The translations under genes and the position numbers were made by a program. Positions 45,274 through 55,435 of a stretch of 64,000 nucleotides of DNA are shown here, piece after piece (the stretch's first letter is position 1; every line of letters starts with the position of its first letter). The notes below the pieces were generated by a model. It was not told the origin of the DNA. It did not search any database and worked only from the letters and a program-made list of their open reading frames with translations. The stretch is taken from the NCBI GenBank assembly GCA_019416685.1, contig DXWV01000029.1, forward strand, positions 116,491 through 180,490. The letters run 5' to 3'. The DNA comes from Bacteroides sp. (lineage in GTDB: Bacteria; Bacteroidota; Bacteroidia; Bacteroidales; Bacteroidaceae).

Positions 45274-48200
45274 TTACCTTGATTCACATTCAGCCCTTGG
45301 ATTGTTATTCTTTTTTTCTTGAACTTTTAACCTGAATTGATTAGGGGATATATTAAATTGTTCTTTAAAAAGACGACAAAAATAGTTTGGGGTGTTGAAA
45401 CCTACTGTATCTGAGATTTCTTTGATGGGTAATTGCTCATTCTGTTTGAGTAGTATCATTGCTTGTTTTAGCTTGTGTTTGATTATAAAATCCCTGGGTG
45501 ACATACCGGTTAGAGATTTGAATTTGGTATAGAATGAGGTACGTCCCATATTCATGTTTTGGGCTAGTTGATCAATGTTAAACTCCGGATCGGATATGTT
45601 TTTATCAATGATTATAGTTACTTTATTTAGAAATTCTTTGTCCAGCTTATTGGTTGCTAATAAAGAAAGGTCGATTTCCGCTTTTTGGGCAAATTGATTG
45701 TACAGTATTTTGCGTGAACGTATGATATTATTACATCTGGCTAACAAAATTTGCGGTCTAAAAGGTTTGCATATGTAATCGTCTGCTCCATACAATAACC
45801 CTTTTAGATGTTGCTCCGGCATATCCAATGCAGTGAGTAATACGATAGGGATATGGCAGAATTCAATATCGTTTTTTATTATGTTACACAATTCCGTACC
45901 CGTCATGACAGGCATCATGATGTCGCTTATTATTAAATCAGGATTGACTTTACGGATTATATTCAATCCTTCTTGTCCATTGATAGCTACCTTAACAGTA
46001 TAGAATGGGGTGAAGAGATTTGTTAAAACTTCTAGAAGTTCCGTATTATCTTCTATTAAGATGATGACAGGTTTTTCTTGTTTTGCCAATGATTCTACTT
46101 TAGTGTCGTTCTTTTCATTTGAAGACAGAGGTATGTCTGGTAGTAAGGGAAGGGTATTGTCCTGTTCTTGCTTGAAACATACGTGGGAATGATTGATCAG
46201 ATGTTCTTTACCTAGTTGTAGACTTAGTGTGAAGATGGAGCCTTGCCCCGGTTGGCTTTTGACATATACATTTCCTTTGTGTTCTTCTATTATATTTTTT
46301 ACTAGTGCCAAGCCGATGCCTGCTCGGAAAGATTGCTTTTGATCCTGTATTTCATTATCTGCTTGATAATGGCGTTTAAAGATATGGGGTAGGTCTTGCT
46401 CTTTTATACCTATACCGTTATCAGCTATGGATATATTCAGTCGGTTTGTTTTTTTTTCGGATGTTAAGGTGACGCTGATGGTACCGTTTTCGGGAGTGTA
46501 TTTAAAAGCATTGGAAAGTAGGTTGTAGATTACTTTTTTCATCTGTTTACCATCTATCCATACTTCGATCTCTTCTTCGCATGGAATGGTTCTGAAATGT
46601 ATATTACGTTGGCTAGCGAGTTCTTGAAAACCGTTACAAATGTCTATGATATATTGATTAATAGGATACGGGGATACATATAACATATGATATCCTTGTT
46701 CGTATTTTCTGAATTCAATGAGTTCGGTAATTAAATCACTGAGCAACCTGCATTGCCGTATCACTTTGGCGAATCTATTACGTGCAATCTGTGTCAGTCC
46801 ACTTTCTTGTTGCATGATTTCCAACTGTCCGATAATTAGGGTGAGAGGAGTTTTAAATTCATGGCTTACACTTGTGAAGAATTTAAACTTTACTTCATCC
46901 AACTCCTTAATATGTTGTTTTTCCATCTGTTCTTTCCGGATTGTATTTCTTAGTTTTTTACGTATATATAGAGTGCGATAGATGAATCCGGTACTTGATA
47001 AAAATATAGTTACCCATAGTGTCCAACCCCACCAACTGGTATACCAAGGGGAGTGTACGATGATTTTTAGGCGTGCCGTATTCGAGGGCGTTTGGTATGG
47101 GTTAGCTTTCTGCACTTCGAGTATATAGTTACCGGGAGATAAATTTGTGTATGAGACAGATTTTTGGTTTGTGTGATACCAAGTTTTGTCGATGCCTTTT
47201 AGACGGTACCTATAGAGGTTCTGACTATTACTGACAGGAACTGTGGAGGAAAACCGTACTTCGATCTTGTTTTGGTCGTGGCTTAGTTGAATTTCTTGAG
47301 TAAACGGTAATTCAACGGATAAGATTTTGGTAGGATCATCGGGAGTAACTGGATTATTATGAACATAAAGTTCGGTAAAATATAGTTGGTCATCTATCAA
47401 AAAGGATTTTTTTTCCTTTTCTTTCATAACGACAAGACCGTTAGTGCCTCCGATATAAATTTGTCCTTCTTGATCAACTGTCAGTCCACAATCTGTAGTA
47501 AAAGCGTCTAATGGAAGAGATGGGCTACCGATGGAATATACCTGTTGTATAACTCCTTTTTCATTTACAAATGAGACTCCGTTATCGCCTGTGATGATCA
47601 GATTATGTTCTGAGGTCTCAGCAATTCGGTAGCAATATTGATTAAGTAACGGGGAAGGAGTTTGAGGAAAGGGTTCGAAAAGTTGGGTTTTCCGATTTAG
47701 TTTCATCACACCGTACTGTGATGTAGCGAGGTAAATTTCCTTTTGAGATGATTCAAAGATTTGTCTGATTGTACAGGTCAAACCTTGTTTACGCAGATTA
47801 TATTGGGAAAGTTGTTTCCTCGTTTTTATGTTAAATTTGTAGACTTGTTCGTTAACTGCTACCCACAAACAAGTATCTGTATCTAAAAGAATGTGTGAGG
47901 ATTTGTTTGTTTTATAAAATAATTGAGCTTCTTTTCTTTTTAAAGAATAAATATAAATGCCTTTGGCTGCAGAGAGAAAAAGATGATCTCCATTTTGGAC
48001 AATGGAATTAATGATGTGGAGATCGGGTGTCTCCTCTTGGCCGATTTCCGCTTTAAATATATTTGTGGATGGATTATATGTGTATAGTCCTTTACCATAA
48101 GTTCCAATATATAATAACTTTGATTTCGGATCATACAAAATTGATTTTAGATTTGTGTGAGGCTGAAAGAAGGGAGGTTTAGGGGAGTTAAAGCGGGTGA

Positions 48201-49302
48201 TTACTCCTTTCTTTGGATTGAGCATGTTGAGTCCACCACCTTCTGTGCATATCCATATATTCCCTTGGTCGTTTTCTGTCATACAGCCGATTACTGGGTG
48301 GGAGAGGGTATTGGGGTGATCTGATGCATTGTAATAATTGAATGAGTTTTGATCGATAGATGTATAGTTAACGCCCCCGAAGTAAGAGCCGATCCATAAA
48401 GTACCGGTTTTATCAGCAAACACTGAGTGAATGGAAGAGTCTGTTATACTTCCTGGCTTATTTTCTCTCGTATAGAAGGTGAATTTGTCGTTTTGTAAAT
48501 TATATTGATAGAGCCCGGTGAATGTTCCGAACCAGATATTTCCATATTTGTCTTCGGTGATTTTTCGAATTCTATTGTCATGTAATCCCTTGGACAATGA
48601 GTTAGAGATATTATATGTCAATACCGTGCCATCTGGCTGTATACGGAATAATCCATCTTTGGAACTTCCTGCCCAAATATCACCATTGCTTGAAAGGAAC
48701 ATACTTGTCATGCTTATTTTACTGATAATATGCTTGAAATTTTTGTTGTCTTCTGTATAGAAGATTCCACCATAGTAGGAAAACCATTTTCGACCTTTGT
48801 TATCGACTACAAGAGTTCGAGTATTTGCGGTTGGGAGCTTTTCTATTTGAGAAACTAGTTTTTCTTTATTTTCATCCCATCGATAAAGTGTATAATTAAC
48901 GATGACCCATATGGTATCTTGCCGACTGTATAGGGGTAAATTTCCTTTGTCTTGAATAGATTGAAAAGTTCTTTTATGTATGTCGTGTTTAATAAGTGCT
49001 TCGGAAGTTTGGAAAAATATATCGCCATTTGCATTACATACAATATTGCTTACAATACTTCCTTTGAATGAAGAACTGTTGTTTACACCGGGACTTGGTT
49101 TGTAGGATGTGATGGTATTACCGTCATAGACGCTGATACCTTCTGCTGTTCCAAACCATATTCTACCCAATGAATCTTGAGTAATGGAAAATACGGATGG
49201 ATGTGCCAGTCCGTCTTTGGTATTTAATTTTTGAAAATGTATAGCTTGTATTTGTAATGGAACAAATAAAATCAAGGAAATCGTAAGGAGATATATTCTC
49301 AT
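45274..49302 (-). CDS. hybrid two-component system regulator (HTCS)
   Basis: A 1342-residue protein that joins sensor, kinase, receiver and DNA-binding output in one chain. After a signal peptide come about 14 propeller-forming Reg_prop repeats (DSLGRIWFGTAEGISVYD and similar), then a Y_Y_Y domain (KIEVRFSSTVPVSNSQNLYR), and one membrane helix near 765-785. A HisKA domain with His814 (SVSHEFKTPLTL) follows, then a HATPase domain, a receiver with Asp1127 (LIISDIMMPVMTG), and an AraC helix-turn-helix at about 1235-1335. Such proteins sense a specific oligosaccharide in the periplasm and switch on a nearby PUL. It points away from the lyase genes at 49750-60116 and is likely to control these and perhaps the PL8 at 38520. 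Confidence 0.95.
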   Translation of the reverse strand: MRIYLLTISLILFVPLQIQAIHFQKLNTKDGLAHPSVFSITQDSLGRIWFGTAEGISVYDGNTITSYKPSPGVNNSSSFKGSIVSNIVCNANGDIFFQTSEALIKHDIHKRTFQSIQDKGNLPLYSRQDTIWVIVNYTLYRWDENKEKLVSQIEKLPTANTRTLVVDNKGRKWFSYYGGIFYTEDNKNFKHIISKISMTSMFLSSNGDIWAGSSKDGLFRIQPDGTVLTYNISNSLSKGLHDNRIRKITEDKYGNIWFGTFTGLYQYNLQNDKFTFYTRENKPGSITDSSIHSVFADKTGTLWIGSYFGGVNYTSIDQNSFNYYNASDHPNTLSHPVIGCMTENDQGNIWICTEGGGLNMLNPKKGVITRFNSPKPPFFQPHTNLKSILYDPKSKLLYIGTYGKGLYTYNPSTNIFKAEIGQEETPDLHIINSIVQNGDHLFLSAAKGIYIYSLKRKEAQLFYKTNKSSHILLDTDTCLWVAVNEQVYKFNIKTRKQLSQYNLRKQGLTCTIRQIFESSQKEIYLATSQYGVMKLNRKTQLFEPFPQTPSPLLNQYCYRIAETSEHNLIITGDNGVSFVNEKGVIQQVYSIGSPSLPLDAFTTDCGLTVDQEGQIYIGGTNGLVVMKEKEKKSFLIDDQLYFTELYVHNNPVTPDDPTKILSVELPFTQEIQLSHDQNKIEVRFSSTVPVSNSQNLYRYRLKGIDKTWYHTNQKSVSYTNLSPGNYILEVQKANPYQTPSNTARLKIIVHSPWYTSWWGWTLWVTIFLSSTGFIYRTLYIRKKLRNTIRKEQMEKQHIKELDEVKFKFFTSVSHEFKTPLTLIIGQLEIMQQESGLTQIARNRFAKVIRQCRLLSDLITELIEFRKYEQGYHMLYVSPYPINQYIIDICNGFQELASQRNIHFRTIPCEEEIEVWIDGKQMKKVIYNLLSNAFKYTPENGTISVTLTSEKKTNRLNISIADNGIGIKEQDLPHIFKRHYQADNEIQDQKQSFRAGIGLALVKNIIEEHKGNVYVKSQPGQGSIFTLSLQLGKEHLINHSHVCFKQEQDNTLPLLPDIPLSSNEKNDTKVESLAKQEKPVIILIEDNTELLEVLTNLFTPFYTVKVAINGQEGLNIIRKVNPDLIISDIMMPVMTGTELCNIIKNDIEFCHIPIVLLTALDMPEQHLKGLLYGADDYICKPFRPQILLARCNNIIRSRKILYNQFAQKAEIDLSLLATNKLDKEFLNKVTIIIDKNISDPEFNIDQLAQNMNMGRTSFYTKFKSLTGMSPRDFIIKHKLKQAMILLKQNEQLPIKEISDTVGFNTPNYFCRLFKEQFNISPNQFRLKVQEKKNNNPRAECESR

Positions 49303-49749
49303 CTTTTTTGAGCGTATTTGGTTTTCTGAGTCTTTTATAAACGTGTCGCAAGTTTATGAAGAAAATATAGAATATGCAAGAGAGTTATAGTAAATATATG
49401 ATTTGTATAAAATTTCATATGTGGCTTGTTATGGTCTGTTAATACATATTTCTTTTGTTTCAAAAATAAGAAATTGTTTTGACTTTATCGCTCAAAGCAT
49501 AGACGAAAGTCCATCAAAAAGATATTTGTAGAAATACACAACAACTCCTAATATTCGGAACAATTCTGAGTGAGATTTAAATAGTCCCTTCATTTTTATG
49601 GACTTTTGAACAATAGTGTACTTAGTTTGTATGCAAAGTACATAGAAATTTTCTTTTTTTTCTGTTATTTGCGGCTTGTTGTGTGAGTCGATATTTTTTG
49701 ATTATATGTTATGGAGCCTTATAAGATGTTTTTAATAAAAATTATAGAA
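49303..49749. other. intergenic control region between HTCS and the lyase cluster
   Basis: A 447-base AT-rich gap between divergent genes. It must contain the HTCS promoter and the promoter of the lyase cluster, and it is the expected place for HTCS binding. No exact TAnnTTTG was found in either direction; the nearest match is TTAGTTTG-like sequence near 49624. No gene or hairpin was recognised. Confidence 0.5.
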
Positions 49750-52206
49750 ATGGGAAAAAAAGGATTTTTGATTTTATCGTTTTTAGTATTTAGCTTGACG
49801 GGCCATGGACAAGAAGCAGAAAGGCAAAGTGCCATTGATAATTGCCGTCGTTACTATAGTGAAGGCTTGAGAGTAAATGATAATGACAAGATGGCAGCAA
49901 TAAAAAAACTTCGTGCTGATTTTGCAACACGCCCTTATCGTTATCATCAATTGGAAAAATCTCTGACTGCTAAACAGTGTCTTGACATGATTGATATGGA
50001 GGGTATTTTTGGAGATTTAAAGAAAAAGGAGCAAGAATACCGGCAGAAGAATGAAAGCCAAAGACCTTTGAGAGAGGCGCAGAATATTGCAGCCGATGTC
50101 GTAGGTACAGCTCTGAGCCGTCTTTGGATAATCGGTGATGCTTATCGTAGGGGGGAATTATCCGTTGAAAAGGCTGTCTCTGATAAGGTCTGGAAATCAA
50201 TAATCCATTATACAGGTTTGGAAGCGGGACGACCTAATGAAACAACCCGTTTTTTGGACTCTTGTTTTGGTACTCCTACCATGGCTGTCAATATTTATTT
50301 TTGTTATCTCAATGAAATGGACAAAGCGGAAGCTGGAGAAGCCGGAGGCTTGGTGACTGAAGCTTGTGAAATGTTGAAAACGATAGGTCTACAAGCTTGG
50401 ACACAACCTTATAGGAAAGATGAAACAGATGAGAATGTGGTTTCAACGGAGCGTTTTCGTAATCATGTTTGGTGGGTTGGAGGTAATGGTTTGGGATACC
50501 GAGCCCTTTTGCCGGTAGCGGTAATGTTTAGTTCCATACCAATGGTTGATGTGGTAGCTGAGGTTTGTTTAGGTGCTATTAGCGTTACTTCACAAAATAC
50601 TTATTACGCAGCGTTTTGGAGAGAAGGGTTTACTGCTGATGGGGCAGGATGGGGACATGGTAATCAGTGTCTTATATGGGGGTATCCTATCCACGGAACA
50701 GCCGCAGCATTGGGTATTTTGAATACTTTGAGAGGAACCCCATGGGAGAAAAGACTGAAACCGGAAAATACGGCTGCACTAATGAATTTCTTTCGTGGAG
50801 GCAACTGGTACTATTATAAGGGATATCGTTTACCATGTTTGGATCGATATTCAGCGGTTTATAATCCGGAAAGGATATCTATACCTTATTCCGGGCTGTT
50901 GAATAACGTCATAACTTATTGGGAAGGTTCATTTTCTCCTGAAGAACAACAGGAACTTTTACAGTTAAAACAAGAGGTGGATCGGAATGATATCAGGATG
51001 GGAAACTATTGCTCCGGTATGTACCAGGGTACGAGATGGTTTTTCAATAATGACGATTTAATAAAAAAGACACCGGATTACCATATCATGGTTAATATGG
51101 CTTCTATTCGTTGTGACGGTTTGGAGAGCGCTCCTTCTTTTGCCGATTGTTATAATTTCTACACGACAGACGGACTGACGTTGTTTCAACGTTCCGGTGA
51201 TGAATATTTTAAAATTATGGGTGGTTGGGATGTAACAGGTTATCCCGGAGTGACAGCCCGTGAAGGAATGGAAAGACTGAATCCGGTCGAGAATTGGCGC
51301 GGATATTGCAGTAAACATAATTTTGCCGCCGGAGCTACAGATGGTGGAGATTATGCAGTGGGTGGATATATTTTCGAGAAGATGAATGCTTCAGATAAGG
51401 ATGGAGTGAATGACCGAGGGAATAGAGAAATCAAAAATTCTATCTTGTATGACTTCAAGGCCTATAAAGGGTATTTTATGTTTGGAGACTATTTTTTGGC
51501 CCTTGGGGCGGGAGTGACTAATGATAAACCGGAATTGGAGGGAAATATACGGACTACCATTGATCAGACTAATCATTTGTCGGAAGTTTATCTTCTTGAG
51601 AATGGAATAAGGAAGAAACTTGGTAAGGGGATTAGCTCTCTGAATGGAAATACGTGGATAATACAAGAAGGGCAGTTTGCCTACCGTATTTTGCCGGAGT
51701 TTACACAGAAGGCATTTGTCACTTGTGAAAGTATAAAAGCCAGATGGGAGCAGATGAATAATAATAACAAGAAAAAGAAAGAACTTCCGAAACGAATAGA
51801 TATATTGCATGCGTGGGTTGACCATGGACAGGCTCCGGTGAATGATACGTATGGCTATGTTATCTATGCCGGTAAAGAGCAACCGGAAGACGAACTTCCT
51901 TTCCGGATATTGCGTAATGATACATTAGTACAGGCAGCATGTTCTGTTGATGGGAAGATTATTGAAGGTGTGTTTTATCCGGGACATCAGGGACTGGAAA
52001 CAGAGAATATATCCTTGACTGTTTCTGCGCCTTGTGCGGTATTGATAAAGGAAGAATCGGATAATTTTATTATCACAGTAACCGATGCTTGTATGAATAC
52101 TGCTCTGAATGAAATTACGTTGTATTTTAACCGGCGCATTATTAATGTTCCTATTCCTCAAGGTGAACTCGGAGGAAAACCTTCGACGGTAATATGTAGT
52201 AAATAA
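49750..52206 (+). CDS. PL8-like lyase of the hyaluronate/xanthan-lyase type
   Basis: A secreted protein of 818 residues from the ATG at 49750, which begins a good signal peptide (MGKKGFLILSFLVFSLTGHG). The frame extends back to 49711 with 13 additional residues. An alpha-barrel domain comes first, then super-sandwich beta domains (GNYCSGMYQGTRWFFNNDD, SADCYNF-like PSFADCYNFYTTDG, VTAREGMERL). His303 and Tyr312, nine residues apart in HGNQCLIWGY, match the His/Tyr spacing of PL8 hyaluronate lyases, and the preceding RNHVWWVGGN resembles their Asn/Trp region. So beta-elimination on an acidic glycan is likely. Overall similarity to textbook PL8 is low enough that a sister PL family is possible. 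It is the first gene after the HTCS control region. Confidence 0.78.
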   Translation: MGKKGFLILSFLVFSLTGHGQEAERQSAIDNCRRYYSEGLRVNDNDKMAAIKKLRADFATRPYRYHQLEKSLTAKQCLDMIDMEGIFGDLKKKEQEYRQKNESQRPLREAQNIAADVVGTALSRLWIIGDAYRRGELSVEKAVSDKVWKSIIHYTGLEAGRPNETTRFLDSCFGTPTMAVNIYFCYLNEMDKAEAGEAGGLVTEACEMLKTIGLQAWTQPYRKDETDENVVSTERFRNHVWWVGGNGLGYRALLPVAVMFSSIPMVDVVAEVCLGAISVTSQNTYYAAFWREGFTADGAGWGHGNQCLIWGYPIHGTAAALGILNTLRGTPWEKRLKPENTAALMNFFRGGNWYYYKGYRLPCLDRYSAVYNPERISIPYSGLLNNVITYWEGSFSPEEQQELLQLKQEVDRNDIRMGNYCSGMYQGTRWFFNNDDLIKKTPDYHIMVNMASIRCDGLESAPSFADCYNFYTTDGLTLFQRSGDEYFKIMGGWDVTGYPGVTAREGMERLNPVENWRGYCSKHNFAAGATDGGDYAVGGYIFEKMNASDKDGVNDRGNREIKNSILYDFKAYKGYFMFGDYFLALGAGVTNDKPELEGNIRTTIDQTNHLSEVYLLENGIRKKLGKGISSLNGNTWIIQEGQFAYRILPEFTQKAFVTCESIKARWEQMNNNNKKKKELPKRIDILHAWVDHGQAPVNDTYGYVIYAGKEQPEDELPFRILRNDTLVQAACSVDGKIIEGVFYPGHQGLETENISLTVSAPCAVLIKEESDNFIITVTDACMNTALNEITLYFNRRIINVPIPQGELGGKPSTVICSK

Positions 52207-52281
52207 GGTAGAAATATTGCTGTCGGGATTAAATGCCCGGTAGTAAACTGTTGTATAAAAACAAATAAAATGTAGTAGATT

Positions 52282-55200
52282 ATGAAAATAACCAATAAAT
52301 CTATTCAGGTACTTACCTTTTTCTTATGGGGAATGTCATCTATGATTTCGGCACAAATACTCAAACACGATAGGCTGATTTCTTTTGAAGAACAGACTGT
52401 GCCTGATAGTATCGAGAGCCAGCAATCTACGTTTGCTGTTTCTACTAAACACAATAAAGACGGAAAGCAATCATTACGTTGGAATTTTAACCCTAATGGA
52501 AGTTTATCTTTCAAAAAGAATCTCTGTTTTGAGAAAAAAGATTCGGTGGGAGAGGATTTGTATTTATCCACTTTCATTGTATGGGTGTATAATGAACATG
52601 CGGTAGATAAGGCTGTACTGTTTGAATTTTTGAAAGATGGGAAGGTTTGTACTTCTTTTCCTTTCTATATTAACTTCACAGGATGGAGGGCTGCGTGGGT
52701 TGCTTATGAACGCGATATGCAAGGTATTCCGGAAGAAGGTATGAATGAAATCCGGATAACGGCCCCTGACATAAAAGGCGAACTATATATCGATCATTTA
52801 ATTACTACAGCAAAAGTAGATCCTCGCCATCAGACACCGGATATGCAGGTACCTTTTGTCAACAAAAAAACTACGAATCACTGGATGGTTCTGTATAATA
52901 AATCTAAATTGCAGCCGGATATTGTACTTCGTTCCGTTACAGCAGCAGATAAACAGGATTTTAAAGAGATTGAGAGCCGTTTTCGAAAGATGGTATATGC
53001 GCCTCGGGATTTATCGGAACAAGAGATAAAAGCTATCCGAAAAATTTATCAAGAATATGGCATTGAATATGTGGATGGATATATTCATGGAGTACCTTTA
53101 TTTTTTAATGCTATTCAGGCTTTCGAAAGGTTACTTAATTTGACAGGAAAGGATACTGTTCAGCAGGCTGCTAAATTGGGTGTTGCGATAAAAGATTATT
53201 TTAGTTGGATGAAACGGGTTGCGGTCGCTTATAATAATGCTTCTGACAGTCTGATTAAAGCCGAGATGAGAAATAAATTTTTGGCAATGTATGATCATGC
53301 AATAGATCAAGGGATAAATTATGGCAGTTGTTGGGGGAATATTCATCATTACGGGTATTCGATGCGGAATTTATATACTGCATGTTTCCTTATGAAAGAT
53401 GTACTGTATGAGAGTCAACGTTTGGACGAGGCTGTGAAAATGCTTCAATGGTATGCTATCACGAATGATGTATTTCCTAAACCGATTGATAACGGTATTA
53501 ATATTGATGTACTTAATACACAGACTACTGGTCGTTTGGCAAGTATACTGATTATGAATGATACTCCCGATAAAGTTCAGTATCTGAATTCCTTTTCACG
53601 TTGGATGGATTATGCCTGCCGGCCGTCAAATGGGTTATCCGGTTCTTTCAAGGTGGATGGGAGTGCTTTTCATCATTGTAACAATTATCCGGCTTATGCT
53701 ACAGGCGGATTAACTGGAGCGACTAATATGATCTATCTGCTAAGCCATACGGGGTTTGCAGTTTCCGAACTTGCCCATCAGACTGTAAAAGACGTACTTC
53801 TTACCATGCGTTTCTACTGTAATAAACGGAGTTTCCCTCTCTCTATGTCTGGACGCCATCCAACTGGAAAAGGGGAATTGATTCCCGAACATTATGCCAT
53901 TATGGCTCTTGCCGGTTCGCCTGATAAACAACGGGATATTGATGCTGACATGGCCGGGGCTTATTTGCGCCTGACAGAAAAACCCTATAAATGCAGTAAA
54001 CAGGAAGAACAGTTCACGAATTTATTGTCTGCCAATGGATTTACTCCCGAACAAGCCCCTAAAGGAAACAAAGCAATGGGATATGCTTGTGTGTCCATAC
54101 AACGTCGCAACAATTGGTCGGCAGTAGCCCGCGGACATTCCCGCTATTTATGGGCAGCCGAACAATATATAGGGGCAAATCTTTTCGGACGTTATCTGGG
54201 GCATGGTAGTCTGCAAATTATGACTGCTCCTCAGGGAGAAGAGGTATCCTCTACCAGTGCCGGATGGCAGGAAGAGGGTTTTGACTGGGGGCGTATACCG
54301 GGAACTACGGCTATTCATCTTCCTGTGGAAGAACTGAAAGCTAATGTTCTCAATGTAGACGTATTTTCGGGTTATGAGGAAATGTTGTATTCGGACGAAG
54401 CTTTTGCCGGTAGTCTGTCACAAGAAGGAATGAATGGGAATTTTGGTATGAAACTTCATGAACATGACAAATACAATGGTTCCCATCGCGCCCGTAAATC
54501 TTTCCATTTTTTTGACGGAACAATCGTATGTCTCGGCTCGGATATCGAAAATACAAACAATGATTATCCAACGGAAACCACTATATTTCAACTTGCCGTA
54601 AAAAATGATGCTGACTATAATTTCTGGAAAGACTGTAAAAGAAATGAAAAGTATTGGATGGATCCTGCCGGAACAGGTTATTATACGCCTATAACAACTA
54701 AATTCGAGAAGAATTTCCCGCAACATTCCCGTATGCAAAACACCGGTAAAGAAAACATCGGCGACTGGGTTACATTGACGGTAGACCACGGAAAAGCGCC
54801 AAAAGGAGCCTTCTATGAATATGCCATTGTTCCTCAAACCGATCAGGTAACGATGAAAGCATTTGCTAAAAAGCCTTCCTATAAAGTACTGCAACAAAAC
54901 CGTAATGCTCACATTGTACGTGACTTGAAGAGCAATACTACCTCTTATGTTCTGTTTGAGACTCTGGATGTGTTTCCGAAAGGTCTTATACAAAAGGTGG
55001 ATACTTCTTGCCTCGTTATGTTACATGAAGATAAAAAAGAAGTAATACTCACCGTATGTCAGCCGGACTTGGCATTATATCGCGGTCCCTCAGATGATAT
55101 ATATGATGAACAGGGAAAACGTATCGAACGCAGTGTTTATTCTCGTCCTTGGATTAATAATGAGAGTGCTGAAATTCCTGTTACCATTACGCTAAAGGGA

Positions 55201-55317
55201 CAATGGAAGGTAATCGAGACACCTTATTGCAAGCTTATTTCTATAGATAAGAAACAGACTGTATTACGCTTTAGTTGTCGGAATGCAGCCAGTTTTGACG
55301 TGGTGTTGCAGAAGTAG
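52282..55317 (+). CDS. PL8 chondroitinase-ABC-type lyase (copy 2)
   Basis: A 1011-residue secreted paralog of the lyase at 38520-41597, alignable from end to end, with identical stretches such as GSCWGNIHHYGYS, MRFYCNK and HEHDKYNGSHRARKSFHFFD. The catalytic pair is His465/Tyr472 in HCNNYPAY. Lyase_N, the alpha barrel and the beta-sandwich domains are all present, so both copies look active. The two are separated by 10.7 kb with unrelated genes in between. This one sits in an apparent run of same-strand genes with the hyaluronate-type lyase (75 bases upstream) and GH95 (118 bases downstream). Different substrates or different sulfation/branch preferences would explain keeping both. Confidence 0.9.
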   Translation: MKITNKSIQVLTFFLWGMSSMISAQILKHDRLISFEEQTVPDSIESQQSTFAVSTKHNKDGKQSLRWNFNPNGSLSFKKNLCFEKKDSVGEDLYLSTFIVWVYNEHAVDKAVLFEFLKDGKVCTSFPFYINFTGWRAAWVAYERDMQGIPEEGMNEIRITAPDIKGELYIDHLITTAKVDPRHQTPDMQVPFVNKKTTNHWMVLYNKSKLQPDIVLRSVTAADKQDFKEIESRFRKMVYAPRDLSEQEIKAIRKIYQEYGIEYVDGYIHGVPLFFNAIQAFERLLNLTGKDTVQQAAKLGVAIKDYFSWMKRVAVAYNNASDSLIKAEMRNKFLAMYDHAIDQGINYGSCWGNIHHYGYSMRNLYTACFLMKDVLYESQRLDEAVKMLQWYAITNDVFPKPIDNGINIDVLNTQTTGRLASILIMNDTPDKVQYLNSFSRWMDYACRPSNGLSGSFKVDGSAFHHCNNYPAYATGGLTGATNMIYLLSHTGFAVSELAHQTVKDVLLTMRFYCNKRSFPLSMSGRHPTGKGELIPEHYAIMALAGSPDKQRDIDADMAGAYLRLTEKPYKCSKQEEQFTNLLSANGFTPEQAPKGNKAMGYACVSIQRRNNWSAVARGHSRYLWAAEQYIGANLFGRYLGHGSLQIMTAPQGEEVSSTSAGWQEEGFDWGRIPGTTAIHLPVEELKANVLNVDVFSGYEEMLYSDEAFAGSLSQEGMNGNFGMKLHEHDKYNGSHRARKSFHFFDGTIVCLGSDIENTNNDYPTETTIFQLAVKNDADYNFWKDCKRNEKYWMDPAGTGYYTPITTKFEKNFPQHSRMQNTGKENIGDWVTLTVDHGKAPKGAFYEYAIVPQTDQVTMKAFAKKPSYKVLQQNRNAHIVRDLKSNTTSYVLFETLDVFPKGLIQKVDTSCLVMLHEDKKEVILTVCQPDLALYRGPSDDIYDEQGKRIERSVYSRPWINNESAEIPVTITLKGQWKVIETPYCKLISIDKKQTVLRFSCRNAASFDVVLQK

Positions 55318-55435
55318 AATATTATCAGATTTTAGAGTCGGATTTAGTGTCTGTTTAAACTGATGGAATTTTTAAGAGGAAAGCTAAACAGTTTTTGAAA
55401 CAGATGCTAAGTTAGAAATTAGTTTTAAGTAAAGT

